DNA from: Bacteroides reticulotermitis JCM 10512
GTDB lineage: Bacteria > Bacteroidota > Bacteroidia > Bacteroidales > Bacteroidaceae
Direction of reading: 5' to 3'
DNA length: 64,000 bases
NCBI RefSeq assembly: GCF_000517545.1
Contig: NZ_BAIV01000004.1
Location: forward strand, 166,249 to 230,248
Below the pieces are notes generated by a model, which was not told where the DNA came from, made no database searches, and saw only the letters and a program-made list of their open reading frames with translations. This document shows, piece by piece, positions 49,171-58,909 of the stretch. A program made the translations under genes and the position numbers. Within the stretch, counting starts at the first letter, position 1; the number at the start of each line of letters is the position of its first letter.

Positions 49171-51885
49171 TTATTTCAATTTGTATGTTTGAGTATCTAT
49201 ATTCCAACCTTTCAGTACGAGTGCTGCTCCTTCGCTTAGTTTTCCTTTAGCCGTTTCAATAGTCACTGCTTTCTTTTCGCCTGGCATCAAAGAGAAGAAG
49301 TTATCTGTATAGAATGAAGGACGTATCGGGCTCATCTTTGAATTCAGGAATTGCAGTTGATTGAAGAAAGCAATCTGACCGGATGTATTGCTCAAAGTAA
49401 TATCAACGAAGTAATTTTCATTATCTTCTCTTACTTTATAAGCGAGTTTCACTTTAGCCTGCTTTAGCTTACTCAAGTCTTCAAAGCCTGACGCTGCCGG
49501 ACCGGTCAAAGTCTTGCTACCTTCATACTTATCGTTGGAACGCCAGTAAAAGTTAGAAGAAACGTCTTTCCCTTTTTCATCTTTCAGAATCAGTTTGATG
49601 AAATGAACCTGAGAAATGTTTTCCGGGAAACGGATAGTTAATGCATCGTTAGCTACTCCGTCGGATGGCAAATTGACAAGCGCGGATTCTTCAAAAACTT
49701 TCCGGCTATTGATATCATATACCTGAGCTGTAACTTTGTAGTTATTAAAATCACGATAATAATCGTTTATCACAGACACTGTGTTCTTAAGATAATCAAA
49801 CTGGGCATGTAGGGGTTCCAGAGAGTTGGCCGTATGATAAAGGGAGGCTGTTGGCTCTAAAGACCAATCCCACATGCGGGAAGCTACCTGAGGCATAGAG
49901 CAGTTATGATACCAGAATAAAAGTCCCGAACAGAAGCGATCACCGTTATCTAGTTTATTGTAGTTCCACACTTCCCAAATACTCTTCGAGTTTATAGCAC
50001 CCACTAATTGTCCTTTTTTGGCAAACTCATCGATTGAAGATGACTTTCCATAGTTGTTCACCAAATCTGTATACATAGTAGTCATCAAATGGAAACCATT
50101 TCCATCCAGGTAATCCCATACTTCTTTATTGATAGGCCAAAGGTCTTTTTCATCCATCATCTCCCGAAGGATTTCTACTGTTGGAAGAGTTGGCGCACCA
50201 TATTCCGGGTTAAAACCATCAACACGACTTCCTCTCGGAGATGCTGTGTTTTCGTAATGTTGCATGGGATTTACCTGTTTATAAGGACTACCATCGTGCA
50301 CTCCGTCACATTCGGATTGCATTTGGAAGCCGCGTGTACCGTCTAGTACGTTTAGCAATTCAGGTGTTCCGGTAACTTCCGTGCTTTCATTGGATGCAAC
50401 ATAATAAGCCAGCGATGGGTGGTTGCGGATACGTTTTACTGTAGATTCCACATTGCTCATATAGACAGCCTTGTTATGCGGATGACGAGTATCACCGGTC
50501 ATCCAGAACTCTTGCCATACCAATAACCCGAGTTCATCACACAACTGGAAGAAATAATCGGATTCTGCGATGCCGCCTCCCCACATTCTCACCAGATTGA
50601 CACCCGATTGACGAGTATATCTTAGCTCTGCATAAGTACGTTCATCTGAAGTTCTCAGCATGGCTTCCGGTATCCAGTTGGTACCGCGGATAAACAATCT
50701 TTTGCCGTTTACATAGAAAACACGTGATTTATCCGGAGTGTTTGTATCGGACGTGATCTCGCGAATACCAAATTTCGTTCTTACGGAATCACATGCTACT
50801 CCATTGACCAATACGGTTAGTTTTAGTTCGTATAGGTTTTGTGGGCCTTTGTTTACAGGCCACCACAGCTTTGGAGAGTTAATTGTAAGTTGCGGGAACT
50901 CTTCAGGAGAGAAAGTTACTACTTTTTCTTCTCCGCGTATCACCCGGCATGTTTTCTTGAAAGTTATATTTTCACCAACAATCTCACCCCTTACCTCGCA
51001 GTTAACGCCGCTATTATTGGTTGAAGGATTGATTACTTCTACTGATATAAGTTCTCGGGCTTGGTCATAGCTCGGCTTTCTCAATTCGGATTTGACAAAA
51101 GGATGGCGTAAGGCGACTCTACCGGTTGTATATAGAGAAATGTTTTTCCAAATACCTGTATTACGATCACGGATACCATCCATAAACGTAAAGTCCCAGC
51201 CTACTGTCATCAACATTGTAGTATTTAATCCAATATTACCGTTGCCACCATTATGGAACTCACCTGCAGCTCCCCATGTTTTAGGTTTAGCGCTACCGGG
51301 AACATCTACCGGATATACTTTTATAGCTAATGCATTACTCTCTCCTATGTTCACAAAATCCGTAACATCAATATAGTCCTGTATGAACATACCATTAATT
51401 GTACTTAGCAAGTTCCCATTCACCCATACTTCTGCCCGGTAGTTGATTCCATCTACTTGTAACCAAACCGTCTTTCCTTTGAATGATTGAGGGACGTTAA
51501 AATCAGTCCGGAACCAATAAGTATAAAAGTCGCGTCCGGTTTCAGAAATGTCCGGTATCAATTTAGACTCAATCTTATTATTGATTCCGTAATAAGGCTC
51601 CGGAAACTTCTGATTATATACTAGAGAATTTAAAACGGTACCGGGTATTATGGCGGGTATCCAATTCATCGTTGGATAGTCTGATAGCGAAATCTTTTCC
51701 CCAGGGTCTGTTGTATCTCCTGATTTTATCATTTTCCACTGATAACTTCCCTGGTGCCCTATCTCAGAATCCAGCCAAAGGCGTTGAGATGTCCGGTCAT
51801 CATTCACTCGGTTTTGTCCGAAGACCATTATGGAGTAAAAGCATAATAGAAAAGAGAAGAAAAAGGTTTTAACTAAGCTGTACAT
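49171..51885 (-). CDS. GH2 enzyme of the beta-mannosidase/exo-glucosaminidase type
   Basis: A 904-residue exported enzyme with signal peptide (to VFGQ, about 23), the sugar-binding jelly roll (GRDFYTYWFRTDFNVP, VWLQVDGINYRAEVWVNG), Ig-like domains, the TIM barrel (RLFIRGTNWIPEAML, LVRMWGGGIAESDYFF) and C-terminal sandwich domains. Acid/base Glu is likely in YVASNESTE and the nucleophile in FNPEYGAP. Domain layout is that of CsxA/beta-mannosidase rather than LacZ. First gene of the operon, with its promoter just upstream. Together with GH130 it may point to mannose-containing substrate, but this is weak. Confidence 0.87.
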   Translation of the reverse strand: MYSLVKTFFFSFLLCFYSIMVFGQNRVNDDRTSQRLWLDSEIGHQGSYQWKMIKSGDTTDPGEKISLSDYPTMNWIPAIIPGTVLNSLVYNQKFPEPYYGINNKIESKLIPDISETGRDFYTYWFRTDFNVPQSFKGKTVWLQVDGINYRAEVWVNGNLLSTINGMFIQDYIDVTDFVNIGESNALAIKVYPVDVPGSAKPKTWGAAGEFHNGGNGNIGLNTTMLMTVGWDFTFMDGIRDRNTGIWKNISLYTTGRVALRHPFVKSELRKPSYDQARELISVEVINPSTNNSGVNCEVRGEIVGENITFKKTCRVIRGEEKVVTFSPEEFPQLTINSPKLWWPVNKGPQNLYELKLTVLVNGVACDSVRTKFGIREITSDTNTPDKSRVFYVNGKRLFIRGTNWIPEAMLRTSDERTYAELRYTRQSGVNLVRMWGGGIAESDYFFQLCDELGLLVWQEFWMTGDTRHPHNKAVYMSNVESTVKRIRNHPSLAYYVASNESTEVTGTPELLNVLDGTRGFQMQSECDGVHDGSPYKQVNPMQHYENTASPRGSRVDGFNPEYGAPTLPTVEILREMMDEKDLWPINKEVWDYLDGNGFHLMTTMYTDLVNNYGKSSSIDEFAKKGQLVGAINSKSIWEVWNYNKLDNGDRFCSGLLFWYHNCSMPQVASRMWDWSLEPTASLYHTANSLEPLHAQFDYLKNTVSVINDYYRDFNNYKVTAQVYDINSRKVFEESALVNLPSDGVANDALTIRFPENISQVHFIKLILKDEKGKDVSSNFYWRSNDKYEGSKTLTGPAASGFEDLSKLKQAKVKLAYKVREDNENYFVDITLSNTSGQIAFFNQLQFLNSKMSPIRPSFYTDNFFSLMPGEKKAVTIETAKGKLSEGAALVLKGWNIDTQTYKLK

Positions 51886-51921
51886 ATTAATATTAGAGTT
51901 TTAATTAAGTTTGGTATGAAG

Positions 51922-51929
51922 CAAAAGTA
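51922..51929 (-). promoter_or_regulatory. -7 promoter element of the GH2-FAD-GH130-GH105 operon
   Basis: TACTTTTG on the minus strand, an exact TAnnTTTG match, 37 bases before the GH2 start; a TTG lies 16 bases further upstream, slightly close for a -33 element. Confidence 0.6.
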
Positions 51930-52000
51930 GAGGTTTACTTTAATTCAATACACTAATAACAGGTCAATTAATGAGAATATAGTCTCAAATGAAGGTTACT

Positions 52001-53716
52001 TTATCTAGTATAAACGAATTCTGTCCGCAGCCCTCTATGATCAAATATCCATGATGGGAAGACGATATCTGATGTATTTGTGTCCTCGCCAATTATCTGG
52101 CTACTTTTTACAGTCGTATTTGGTGACAATGTATAAAGAGTTATATCTATGCGGTCTTTAGTATCTTTCGCACTTGGGAAAGGAGTCCACGTATAGCCGT
52201 GGTGTGTCACCGGATCGGGGTGTATAGTCCTATATGCATCTCCTTTTATTCCTCCTTCCCACAATGCGTGAGTAGTAGGCCATTGTACGGCATAAGGAGT
52301 TGTACCTGCTGACTTGGTGTTTTCGGTCCAGTCGAGCCATGACGGCTCGTTAAAATCGCCGGAAATCGAAACAAACGGTGTGGTTGCTGACGCCAGGTCT
52401 GCCAGTAGCATATCAACCATTTCCTGCCGCGCCTGTTTATTTACCTTCACTACATAATCTACATCAGTAGTCGAAGCAAAACCACCATATTCAATGCCGT
52501 TTAGCTGGTAGGGGCCATAAGGTTTAAAAGCACCGTGACAATTCATTACTAATGCAACAATTCCTTCTCCTAAATCGATATAAACTCCATATTTATTCGG
52601 AGTCGTTCCCGAAAAGGGATATCTCGATATGATACTGCATTTTCCCTGCCCGTTATTAGAATGAGTATGCACATAAAGTCCCTGTGCATTTATTTCAGCT
52701 TCGGAAAGGTTGCTACATTCTTGTGCGCAAAGAACATCTACGTCAATCTTGTTGAAATAGTCTATAACTACGGACGCCTTTTTACCCCATAAATTCTGTG
52801 TAGCTAGCTTCAGAGTTTTAGGGACAGCACGTGTTGCCCAAGTTGCAGATATTTTCCCGTTTATATCGGCTGCTATTTCAATATAATATGTCCTTCCTCC
52901 GCCTGCATTGAGCGCAAGGCCTACCGGTACTGCTACCGGTATATCCTGTTTTTTAGAGGCCCGATCAGTTATATGTAGAGTGGCATTCATCCCAAATGAG
53001 TTGGCGCACATATCCGGAAGTATATAACATACACTGTCTGCTTGAGGCACATACTGATAGGTTGTTCTAGTGGTTACCGGAAGATTCTTATATTCATTGT
53101 AATGTTGCGGTTCAATATGAACATAAGGTACAGAAGATACGGCATTCGTATAACTAACGGAATTCACTGTGATCCCTGAAGCAGTATTCGGGTCTTTCTG
53201 TAGTACTATTCTGGATGTACGTGGAGAAAGAGTTACTTGCACTGACGAAGTGGAGGCAGCCACACGGAGTGTACCATCTTGTTCGCCTTTGCTGACAAGC
53301 ATTGTCATAGGATCAGTCAATGGTAATTGAGGAGAATACGCGCTCAAATCCCAATAAGTGTGGCCGGACTGTAACGTAGGAAAGGTCTTATCGGCTGTAG
53401 CAAACAAAAATAGAAATCGATAAATGATACCTTTAGTTACGGAAACTTTTATTTCGTCTGTCATGTCACCGACTTTTCCTGTCTGGTCAAACAGGTAGTT
53501 GTATTGGTCGTCGAAACAGAATATTTTCCATTGCATTCCGGCTAAAGACATAGAAGATCTGGTAGGAGACATCGTTATCCCCCTCTCCATGTTCAAACTG
53601 AAACGTATTTCCTTTGTGTTACTTTCTTTCTGTACATCGCCCACATATTCTTCAGCACAGGCTGAGAATAAGCTCGAGATTGTCAAGAGAATCACCAATA
53701 AAGTATTCTTTAGCAT
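52001..53716 (-). CDS. Surface lipoprotein: fimbrillin-like region fused to an endonuclease/exonuclease/phosphatase domain
   Basis: A 571-residue protein with a lipoprotein signal (SSLFSAC, Cys20). The first half (about 35-290) resembles a fimbrillin-like beta-sandwich (MSLAGMQWKIFCFDDQ, TSRIVLQKD). The second half is an EEP domain with the complete catalytic set: ATQNLW (Asn), CAQECS (Glu), SGDFNEP (Asp/Asn), DRIDI (Asp) and FDHRG (Asp-His). EEP enzymes cleave phosphoester bonds in DNA, phosphoinositides or sugar phosphates. The role in a glycan locus is unclear; attacking phosphorylated glycans or eDNA are both possible. Confidence 0.8.
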   Translation of the reverse strand: MLKNTLLVILLTISSLFSACAEEYVGDVQKESNTKEIRFSLNMERGITMSPTRSSMSLAGMQWKIFCFDDQYNYLFDQTGKVGDMTDEIKVSVTKGIIYRFLFLFATADKTFPTLQSGHTYWDLSAYSPQLPLTDPMTMLVSKGEQDGTLRVAASTSSVQVTLSPRTSRIVLQKDPNTASGITVNSVSYTNAVSSVPYVHIEPQHYNEYKNLPVTTRTTYQYVPQADSVCYILPDMCANSFGMNATLHITDRASKKQDIPVAVPVGLALNAGGGRTYYIEIAADINGKISATWATRAVPKTLKLATQNLWGKKASVVIDYFNKIDVDVLCAQECSNLSEAEINAQGLYVHTHSNNGQGKCSIISRYPFSGTTPNKYGVYIDLGEGIVALVMNCHGAFKPYGPYQLNGIEYGGFASTTDVDYVVKVNKQARQEMVDMLLADLASATTPFVSISGDFNEPSWLDWTENTKSAGTTPYAVQWPTTHALWEGGIKGDAYRTIHPDPVTHHGYTWTPFPSAKDTKDRIDITLYTLSPNTTVKSSQIIGEDTNTSDIVFPSWIFDHRGLRTEFVYTR

Positions 53717-53770
53717 TGTCTTACAAATTTAGTCATTATAATAAAATATACGAGTCAATGGATATGTAGA

Positions 53771-55629
53771 TTAATTCCAATCGGCTTTGTCACGGATACA
53801 CCGGTATGGGATTCCATATTTGTCTTTCACAACCCATGCATTACCAAAAGTCTGATCCTGTACGGTAAGATCTGACAGCTTTATATTTACCCAAGCTACA
53901 TTTGGCCATGTGCCAAAAGTAGCCAAATCTTTTAGATTCGGATCTTTAGCTGTTGGATAACCTGCAAGTATACGCATATAAGTACCTTCACCCACTGGCT
54001 CGAACCAACGATAAGCGTATACCGACTCGGTAACCTGTGATTTAAGATTCTTACCTACCCATGAGATGTAATCTTCCGCTTCTTTATCATTTAAAGTAGA
54101 CCACCCATCTGGACACGGATTTATAGAAACATCATTTTTTATAGAAGACATATTCGTGTTGAACGCATATCCTTTGGCACCACAGTAGTAAACCTTGTCT
54201 ACATGGTTATGCGTGAGATAAGTTGTCTGTTTGGCATGAATAGGTGAATAGAGCTTGTTGCCCCATGAAAGACAAGGAAGGGGAGTACCCGGATACGGAT
54301 CAATGAACCCTATCACAAGTAAATTCTCATCCGACACGGATCCGTTGAGTAGGTAACTGCATACTGATATGAGTTCCCCGGACGTCCTGTCACTGTATAA
54401 ATAATCTCATGACGATAAAGACCACTACCCGCTGCTGTTGTAGATGAAAGAACTGTAAGCCATGAAGGTAAGCTGCCATCATACAGTGCTTCCAAAGTAG
54501 TAGAACTATAATCTGTAACGACACGCTTTATCGTATACGGCATTGTTGCATCAGCTCCAATTTTCACATAGGTTCCTTTGATCTCTGTTCCTGCTATAAT
54601 CATAGCTTTGTTATCCATAGAAGAAATCCCATTTTCGACTGTAACCCAATCAATGGATGTGCCATCTTTCCATTCTTCTACGGATATATCAAAGCCTGCA
54701 GAACCGGCTATACGCTTTGTATTAAGCTGATACAGATAATTAGCCTCAACATTGATATCAGATGCTAGATTAAGGTATAAGGTAGGACCTGCCGTATTGG
54801 TATTAGCAAGCTTGGTTGTAGCCCATACCACTGTCTTCTCATTCTGGTCAAGAATTGAAGTCAACTGAGTCGGATAAAGATAGAAGCTCTTTCTATCATT
54901 AGCTAAATCAGCTGCCGGTATTTCCAGCATATCAGCAGATATATTTCCTGCATTTCCACTTACATCTCCAATAAATCCCTGAGTATATCTATTTTTGATA
55001 TATACTTTATCAATTACGACACCTGATTCTGTCGGATCATTCAGCAAATCAAATCTAGCGACGCGTCTTTTAAGTTTTACATTGACCTGATTCTCGGGGG
55101 ATTCTACATTGGCAACAGTTACGTATTCCTTACCATCTGTTTTAACATTGGACATAACGAATGGAGGATTCAACTTTCCATTCTCTGCAATCGTTTTGCT
55201 ATTTAATAAATCATTAATTGTGTTTGATTCACTCATACTGGGAAAGTTGCTTTCATTTCCACTCTCCACAATAATAAATCTCTTTTCCCCTTTTGTCGAA
55301 GAAGTTAGCTCCAGAGAATATGACCTTGTATTGTTATTTTCATTCACAGAAGTAGCCACTGCATAATTGAGAACATATCTCTGCTCATATTTGCCTTCCT
55401 TATTAAATTGATAGAAAGCAATTTTGTCTTTAGTTCCTCCATTCTCACCATCAACATCCGCACCTCTGGTAAGGAATGTGCCTGGAGTATGCAGGTTAAA
55501 TATAACTTTCCCTTTGCCTGGAGGCAAATTATTTGGCTCTTCGTCGCTTTTCTGGCAACTAGCAAATAGGATTGCTGATAACATAGTCAAATACAGATAA
55601 AATATCCTCAAGTTAATCAGGTTTTTCAT
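53771..55629 (-). CDS. Fimbrillin-like surface lipoprotein, interrupted by a frameshift
   Basis: The restored product is about 619 residues. It has a lipoprotein signal (AILFASCQKS, Cys25) and two beta-sandwich-rich halves of the P. gingivalis fimbrillin (FimA/Mfa) type: KGKVIFNLHTPGTFLTRG, VNVKLKRRVARFDLLND and RKSFYLYPTQ. The C-terminal 185 residues (DPYPGTPLPCLSWGNKLY and CPDGWSTLNDKEAEDY) form a separate module. The frame changes at about 54330-54340; adding one base after YSTDP lets it continue into SDENLLVIGFIDPYPG. In glycan loci such lipoproteins may bind glycan at the surface; this is not shown by the sequence. Confidence 0.72.
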
Positions 55630-55704
55630 AAAAATAATGTTTAATAAAAGTTGAGCAAGTCGAGTCGTTTTAATAATTCAATCAATAAAGATATTTATAG
55701 AAGT

Positions 55705-55746
55705 AAAGAGGTTGTTCCCAAAATTGGACTTGAGTTCAACCTCTTT
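55705..55746 (-). terminator. Terminator of the SusCD operon
   Basis: AAAGAGGTTG (55705-55714) pairs perfectly with CAACCTCTTT (55737-55746) around a 22-base loop, 25 bases after the stop of the DUF1735/DUF4973-type gene. It separates the SusCD operon from the fimbrillin-like genes. Confidence 0.65.
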
Positions 55747-55771
55747 TCATTCTAATTAAAAATAGAGGTAT

Positions 55772-56803
55772 TTAATTCCATTGAATCTGTTGATCTTCAT
55801 CTGGAATCAGTGTATTCAAGTCACGTTGCATACTCAATGTTCCTTTTACGGTATATTTCAGGCGGTTGCCTGGGCTAATTGTATAATCTTCAAAAGTATA
55901 TGATAGGAAAAGTGTAATGTAGATATGCTTTAAGTAAGGTTTCTTTGCATCATACGCTTCTTCTACCGTATAATAAGACTGGCTTTCTCCGGGTTTGAAT
56001 GCATTTCCATTGACCGGATCATCATTATCACTCCAAATTTCGAGCTTCCTCTTTTGAAGATCTATCTTTTCATCGGTAAACTTTGCGAATACTCTGTATT
56101 TCTGGCGATCTAAATAGTCAATATTTCTAAGTCCTGCATAAACAAAAATCGTTTTATCATCATGTACATATGCTTTATGATTGGCTAAAGTAAAAGCATG
56201 AGTCTGGTCATCATCAAGATAGATCATGTACTTAGTCCCACTATAGGTTCCCGAATAATCATTAAATGGGGTAATATTTAGCAATGCTTTCCGATAATGC
56301 TTGCGAGGATTTGCTTGGTAGTCATAGGATGGGTCATCCATAATCGATAGTGGTAAAATCCACTTTTCTGATAAATTCAGTTGATTAACCCCATTAGTTC
56401 CTCCCAAAGTGAACTCGATCGGTAGTACTGTTGTGTATTTGCCCTTCGAAAGTTCTACAGCATCCGGAATGCTATAATATTGGGAATCTAATAAACGATA
56501 ATACAGTTCTTCACGTTCCCCGTAGCGTTCTCTATTCAAAACATTCAAGGTGTCTTGATCTATTGCAATATGAATGTTCCGATTCGTAGTGTTCATTGTT
56601 GAACCGCTAAGAATTATAGGAAGATTATATTTGACAACATCTCCGGCATTATAACGGACATAAGCAGAAGTTACTCCATCACTATTTGGCACTGCCTTAA
56701 AAGAGACCATTTGCTTAAACTGCTCATCCTCCCATTCATTGTTACATGATGTACTGCATATCACTGTAATCATGGCTAAAAATAGATAATATATATTCTT
56801 CAT
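55772..56803 (-). CDS. DUF1735/DUF4973-type surface glycan-binding lipoprotein
   Basis: A 343-residue lipoprotein (signal ending CSTSC, Cys20). The N-terminal part (VSFKAVPNSDGVTSAYVRYNAGDVVKYNLPI) matches the DUF1735 beta domain (BT_3987-like), and the remainder resembles DUF4973 (NDYSGTYSGTKYMIYL, LKYTVKGTLSM). Such proteins usually follow SusD and act as accessory surface glycan-binding proteins. It is 19 bases downstream of susD and closes the operon. Confidence 0.8.
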   Translation of the reverse strand: MKNIYYLFLAMITVICSTSCNNEWEDEQFKQMVSFKAVPNSDGVTSAYVRYNAGDVVKYNLPIILSGSTMNTTNRNIHIAIDQDTLNVLNRERYGEREELYYRLLDSQYYSIPDAVELSKGKYTTVLPIEFTLGGTNGVNQLNLSEKWILPLSIMDDPSYDYQANPRKHYRKALLNITPFNDYSGTYSGTKYMIYLDDDQTHAFTLANHKAYVHDDKTIFVYAGLRNIDYLDRQKYRVFAKFTDEKIDLQKRKLEIWSDNDDPVNGNAFKPGESQSYYTVEEAYDAKKPYLKHIYITLFLSYTFEDYTISPGNRLKYTVKGTLSMQRDLNTLIPDEDQQIQWN

Positions 56804-56822
56804 TTTTATACGTATTATATAG

Positions 56823-58898
56823 TTATTCAGGGTCTGTCCAACCTGGATTTTGTGTCAATTCTTTATTCCGTTTTAACTCATCATGATGGATGGGCCAAAA
56901 CCACATTTTAGTTGTAAATATAGATGGTAACGACGTTGCCTCAACTGGTGTATAGAAACTTGTTGTATTATTGCTCATAGAATATACATTGCATCCATAT
57001 GTAGGAGCTGATTCTTCAGCTGGAGCATCACACCAACGTCTCAAGTCAAAGTAACGATGACCTTCCGCAAATAACTCAATTTGGCGTTCACGCTTCAATT
57101 TAATACGGAACTCTTTTGGATCATCATAGACCTCATAATCAGGTAGTCCTGCGCGAATACATATTGGTTGAATCGCCTTTTTTAATTCGTCCACATCTCG
57201 TTTTATCTGATAGACTTGACTACCGTCCCAGGAAGGTATCTCGTGCTGCCCTGTTAACTCATTCAGAGCTTCTGCATAAATCAATAATACTTCAGCGTAA
57301 CGAATTTCAGTTGTTGCTTTCGCATGCATACGGCTTACATCATATGATTTCTCTGCATCACCGATATCATCCGGATGAACAAATTTCTTGATACCGATAC
57401 CTGTGTTAAGCCAATAGGTACCAATCTGATATCCATCCGGACTATTGCGATAGTAGAAAAGTTGAACGTTTGTCTCTTCTTTCTTTCCACTATCTGCATT
57501 CAGAAAATTCCATACGCTACCATTATATGCTACAGAGGCATAAAAACGCGGTTCACGACTGGCATATTGTTTACTAACTTTTGCACCTGAGGGACCTAAT
57601 TCCGGATAGTTGGCTAGTTCAGCGGTTGAAACCAAGTTGGTTGTATAAGGATTTGTATTAAATCGACTCGGCTCTGTATATCCTTTCCTACCTTGATACA
57701 TGCTATTCATCCCGGGACAGTCGCTTCCATCTTTCATGTAATAAGCATCACATTGCTTTTGTGTCATTCCATGACAGTTATATCCACCTCCTTTTGAACG
57801 AGGTAGTTGATGAAGTACCATAATATTTATACCCTCGTTTGCTTGATTGGAACCACGAGTAAAGATCAGCTCTGGATTTTCATATGCGGTAACTGAACCA
57901 TTAAACAAAGAACGATATGATTCGAATGGATCAATGTCAGCCCAGCCATTCGGCCATTGATTTGAATGAAAATCGCCTTTATCATTTGGCGGAGTGATAG
58001 TAGTAGGGTAGGCTATATCATTACTTTCTCTTTTATAGGCTACATATAAATTATACTTTCCTAATTCCATCACATCCCTGGCAGCAGCAGCGGCTTTGGC
58101 CCATTTGGATTCATCGTAAGTTGACGAAATCAAAGGATTGCCTTTCTTGTCTACCATTGCAGCAAGTACTTCAGCGGGAGTTTTACCATTAAATAACGGA
58201 CTGGCTGTATACAACAAGACTCTAGAGCGTAGTGCCAAAGCTGCTCCGCGGGTTGGGCGGGTTATGTCTTGTACCCCTCGGGTCATTGGAAGTATAGTAG
58301 CAGCTTTAACCAATTCATTGGAGATATAATTAGCGCACTCATCATAACTGCTTCTCGGTTGAGCAATCTCATCATACTCTTTCGTATAATCAATTCCCTC
58401 ATCAGGAACAATAGGTACAGGTCCAAATGTACGTACAAGAAGCCAATAGAAATAAGCTCTCAAGAAGTGGGCCTGTCCTTTCATATCGTTAGCCTCCTCT
58501 ACTGTAAGTTCTTTATTAATATCAATATTATTAAGAAAGATAGACATCTGGCGAATTCCTCTGTAGCCAACTTGCCATATATACAAGCTGTTCTTATTCC
58601 ATCCGTCTTCTGTATAACTACCAGACTTCCAGCTTGCATAACCGTAATCACCATAATACATGTCGTCAGCGTAATTAAAAGCGACATTCTTTTTGCTACA
58701 GATTTCTTGTAAATACTGGTTTCCTAAATAAATGTAACCCTGTGCTAACCATCTATTTGTATAGTCTTTATCTTGAAAAACATCTTCAATGGAAGTGCGT
58801 TCATCAAAGATGTAATCCGAATCCAGATAATCGGCACATCCGACAAACATGAAGCTCATTCCTAGCGCAAAACACAAAATTAGAATAACTTTTTTCAT
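56823..58898 (-). CDS. SusD/RagB-family nutrient-binding lipoprotein
   Basis: A 691-residue lipoprotein (signal ending FVGC, Cys21). TPR-like SusD features include GYRGIRQMSIFLNNID, GQAHFLRAYFYWLLVRTFGPVPIVP, ALRSRVLLYTASPLFNG, RYAEVLLIYAEALNE and the C-terminal ERQIELFAEGHRYFDLRRW block. SusD lids the paired SusC transporter and captures glycan at the cell surface. The gap after susC is 11 bases. At 691 residues it is at the long end for the family. Confidence 0.95.
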   Translation of the reverse strand: MKKVILILCFALGMSFMFVGCADYLDSDYIFDERTSIEDVFQDKDYTNRWLAQGYIYLGNQYLQEICSKKNVAFNYADDMYYGDYGYASWKSGSYTEDGWNKNSLYIWQVGYRGIRQMSIFLNNIDINKELTVEEANDMKGQAHFLRAYFYWLLVRTFGPVPIVPDEGIDYTKEYDEIAQPRSSYDECANYISNELVKAATILPMTRGVQDITRPTRGAALALRSRVLLYTASPLFNGKTPAEVLAAMVDKKGNPLISSTYDESKWAKAAAAARDVMELGKYNLYVAYKRESNDIAYPTTITPPNDKGDFHSNQWPNGWADIDPFESYRSLFNGSVTAYENPELIFTRGSNQANEGINIMVLHQLPRSKGGGYNCHGMTQKQCDAYYMKDGSDCPGMNSMYQGRKGYTEPSRFNTNPYTTNLVSTAELANYPELGPSGAKVSKQYASREPRFYASVAYNGSVWNFLNADSGKKEETNVQLFYYRNSPDGYQIGTYWLNTGIGIKKFVHPDDIGDAEKSYDVSRMHAKATTEIRYAEVLLIYAEALNELTGQHEIPSWDGSQVYQIKRDVDELKKAIQPICIRAGLPDYEVYDDPKEFRIKLKRERQIELFAEGHRYFDLRRWCDAPAEESAPTYGCNVYSMSNNTTSFYTPVEATSLPSIFTTKMWFWPIHHDELKRNKELTQNPGWTDPE

Positions 58899-58909
58899 AT
58901 TTTTATAGT

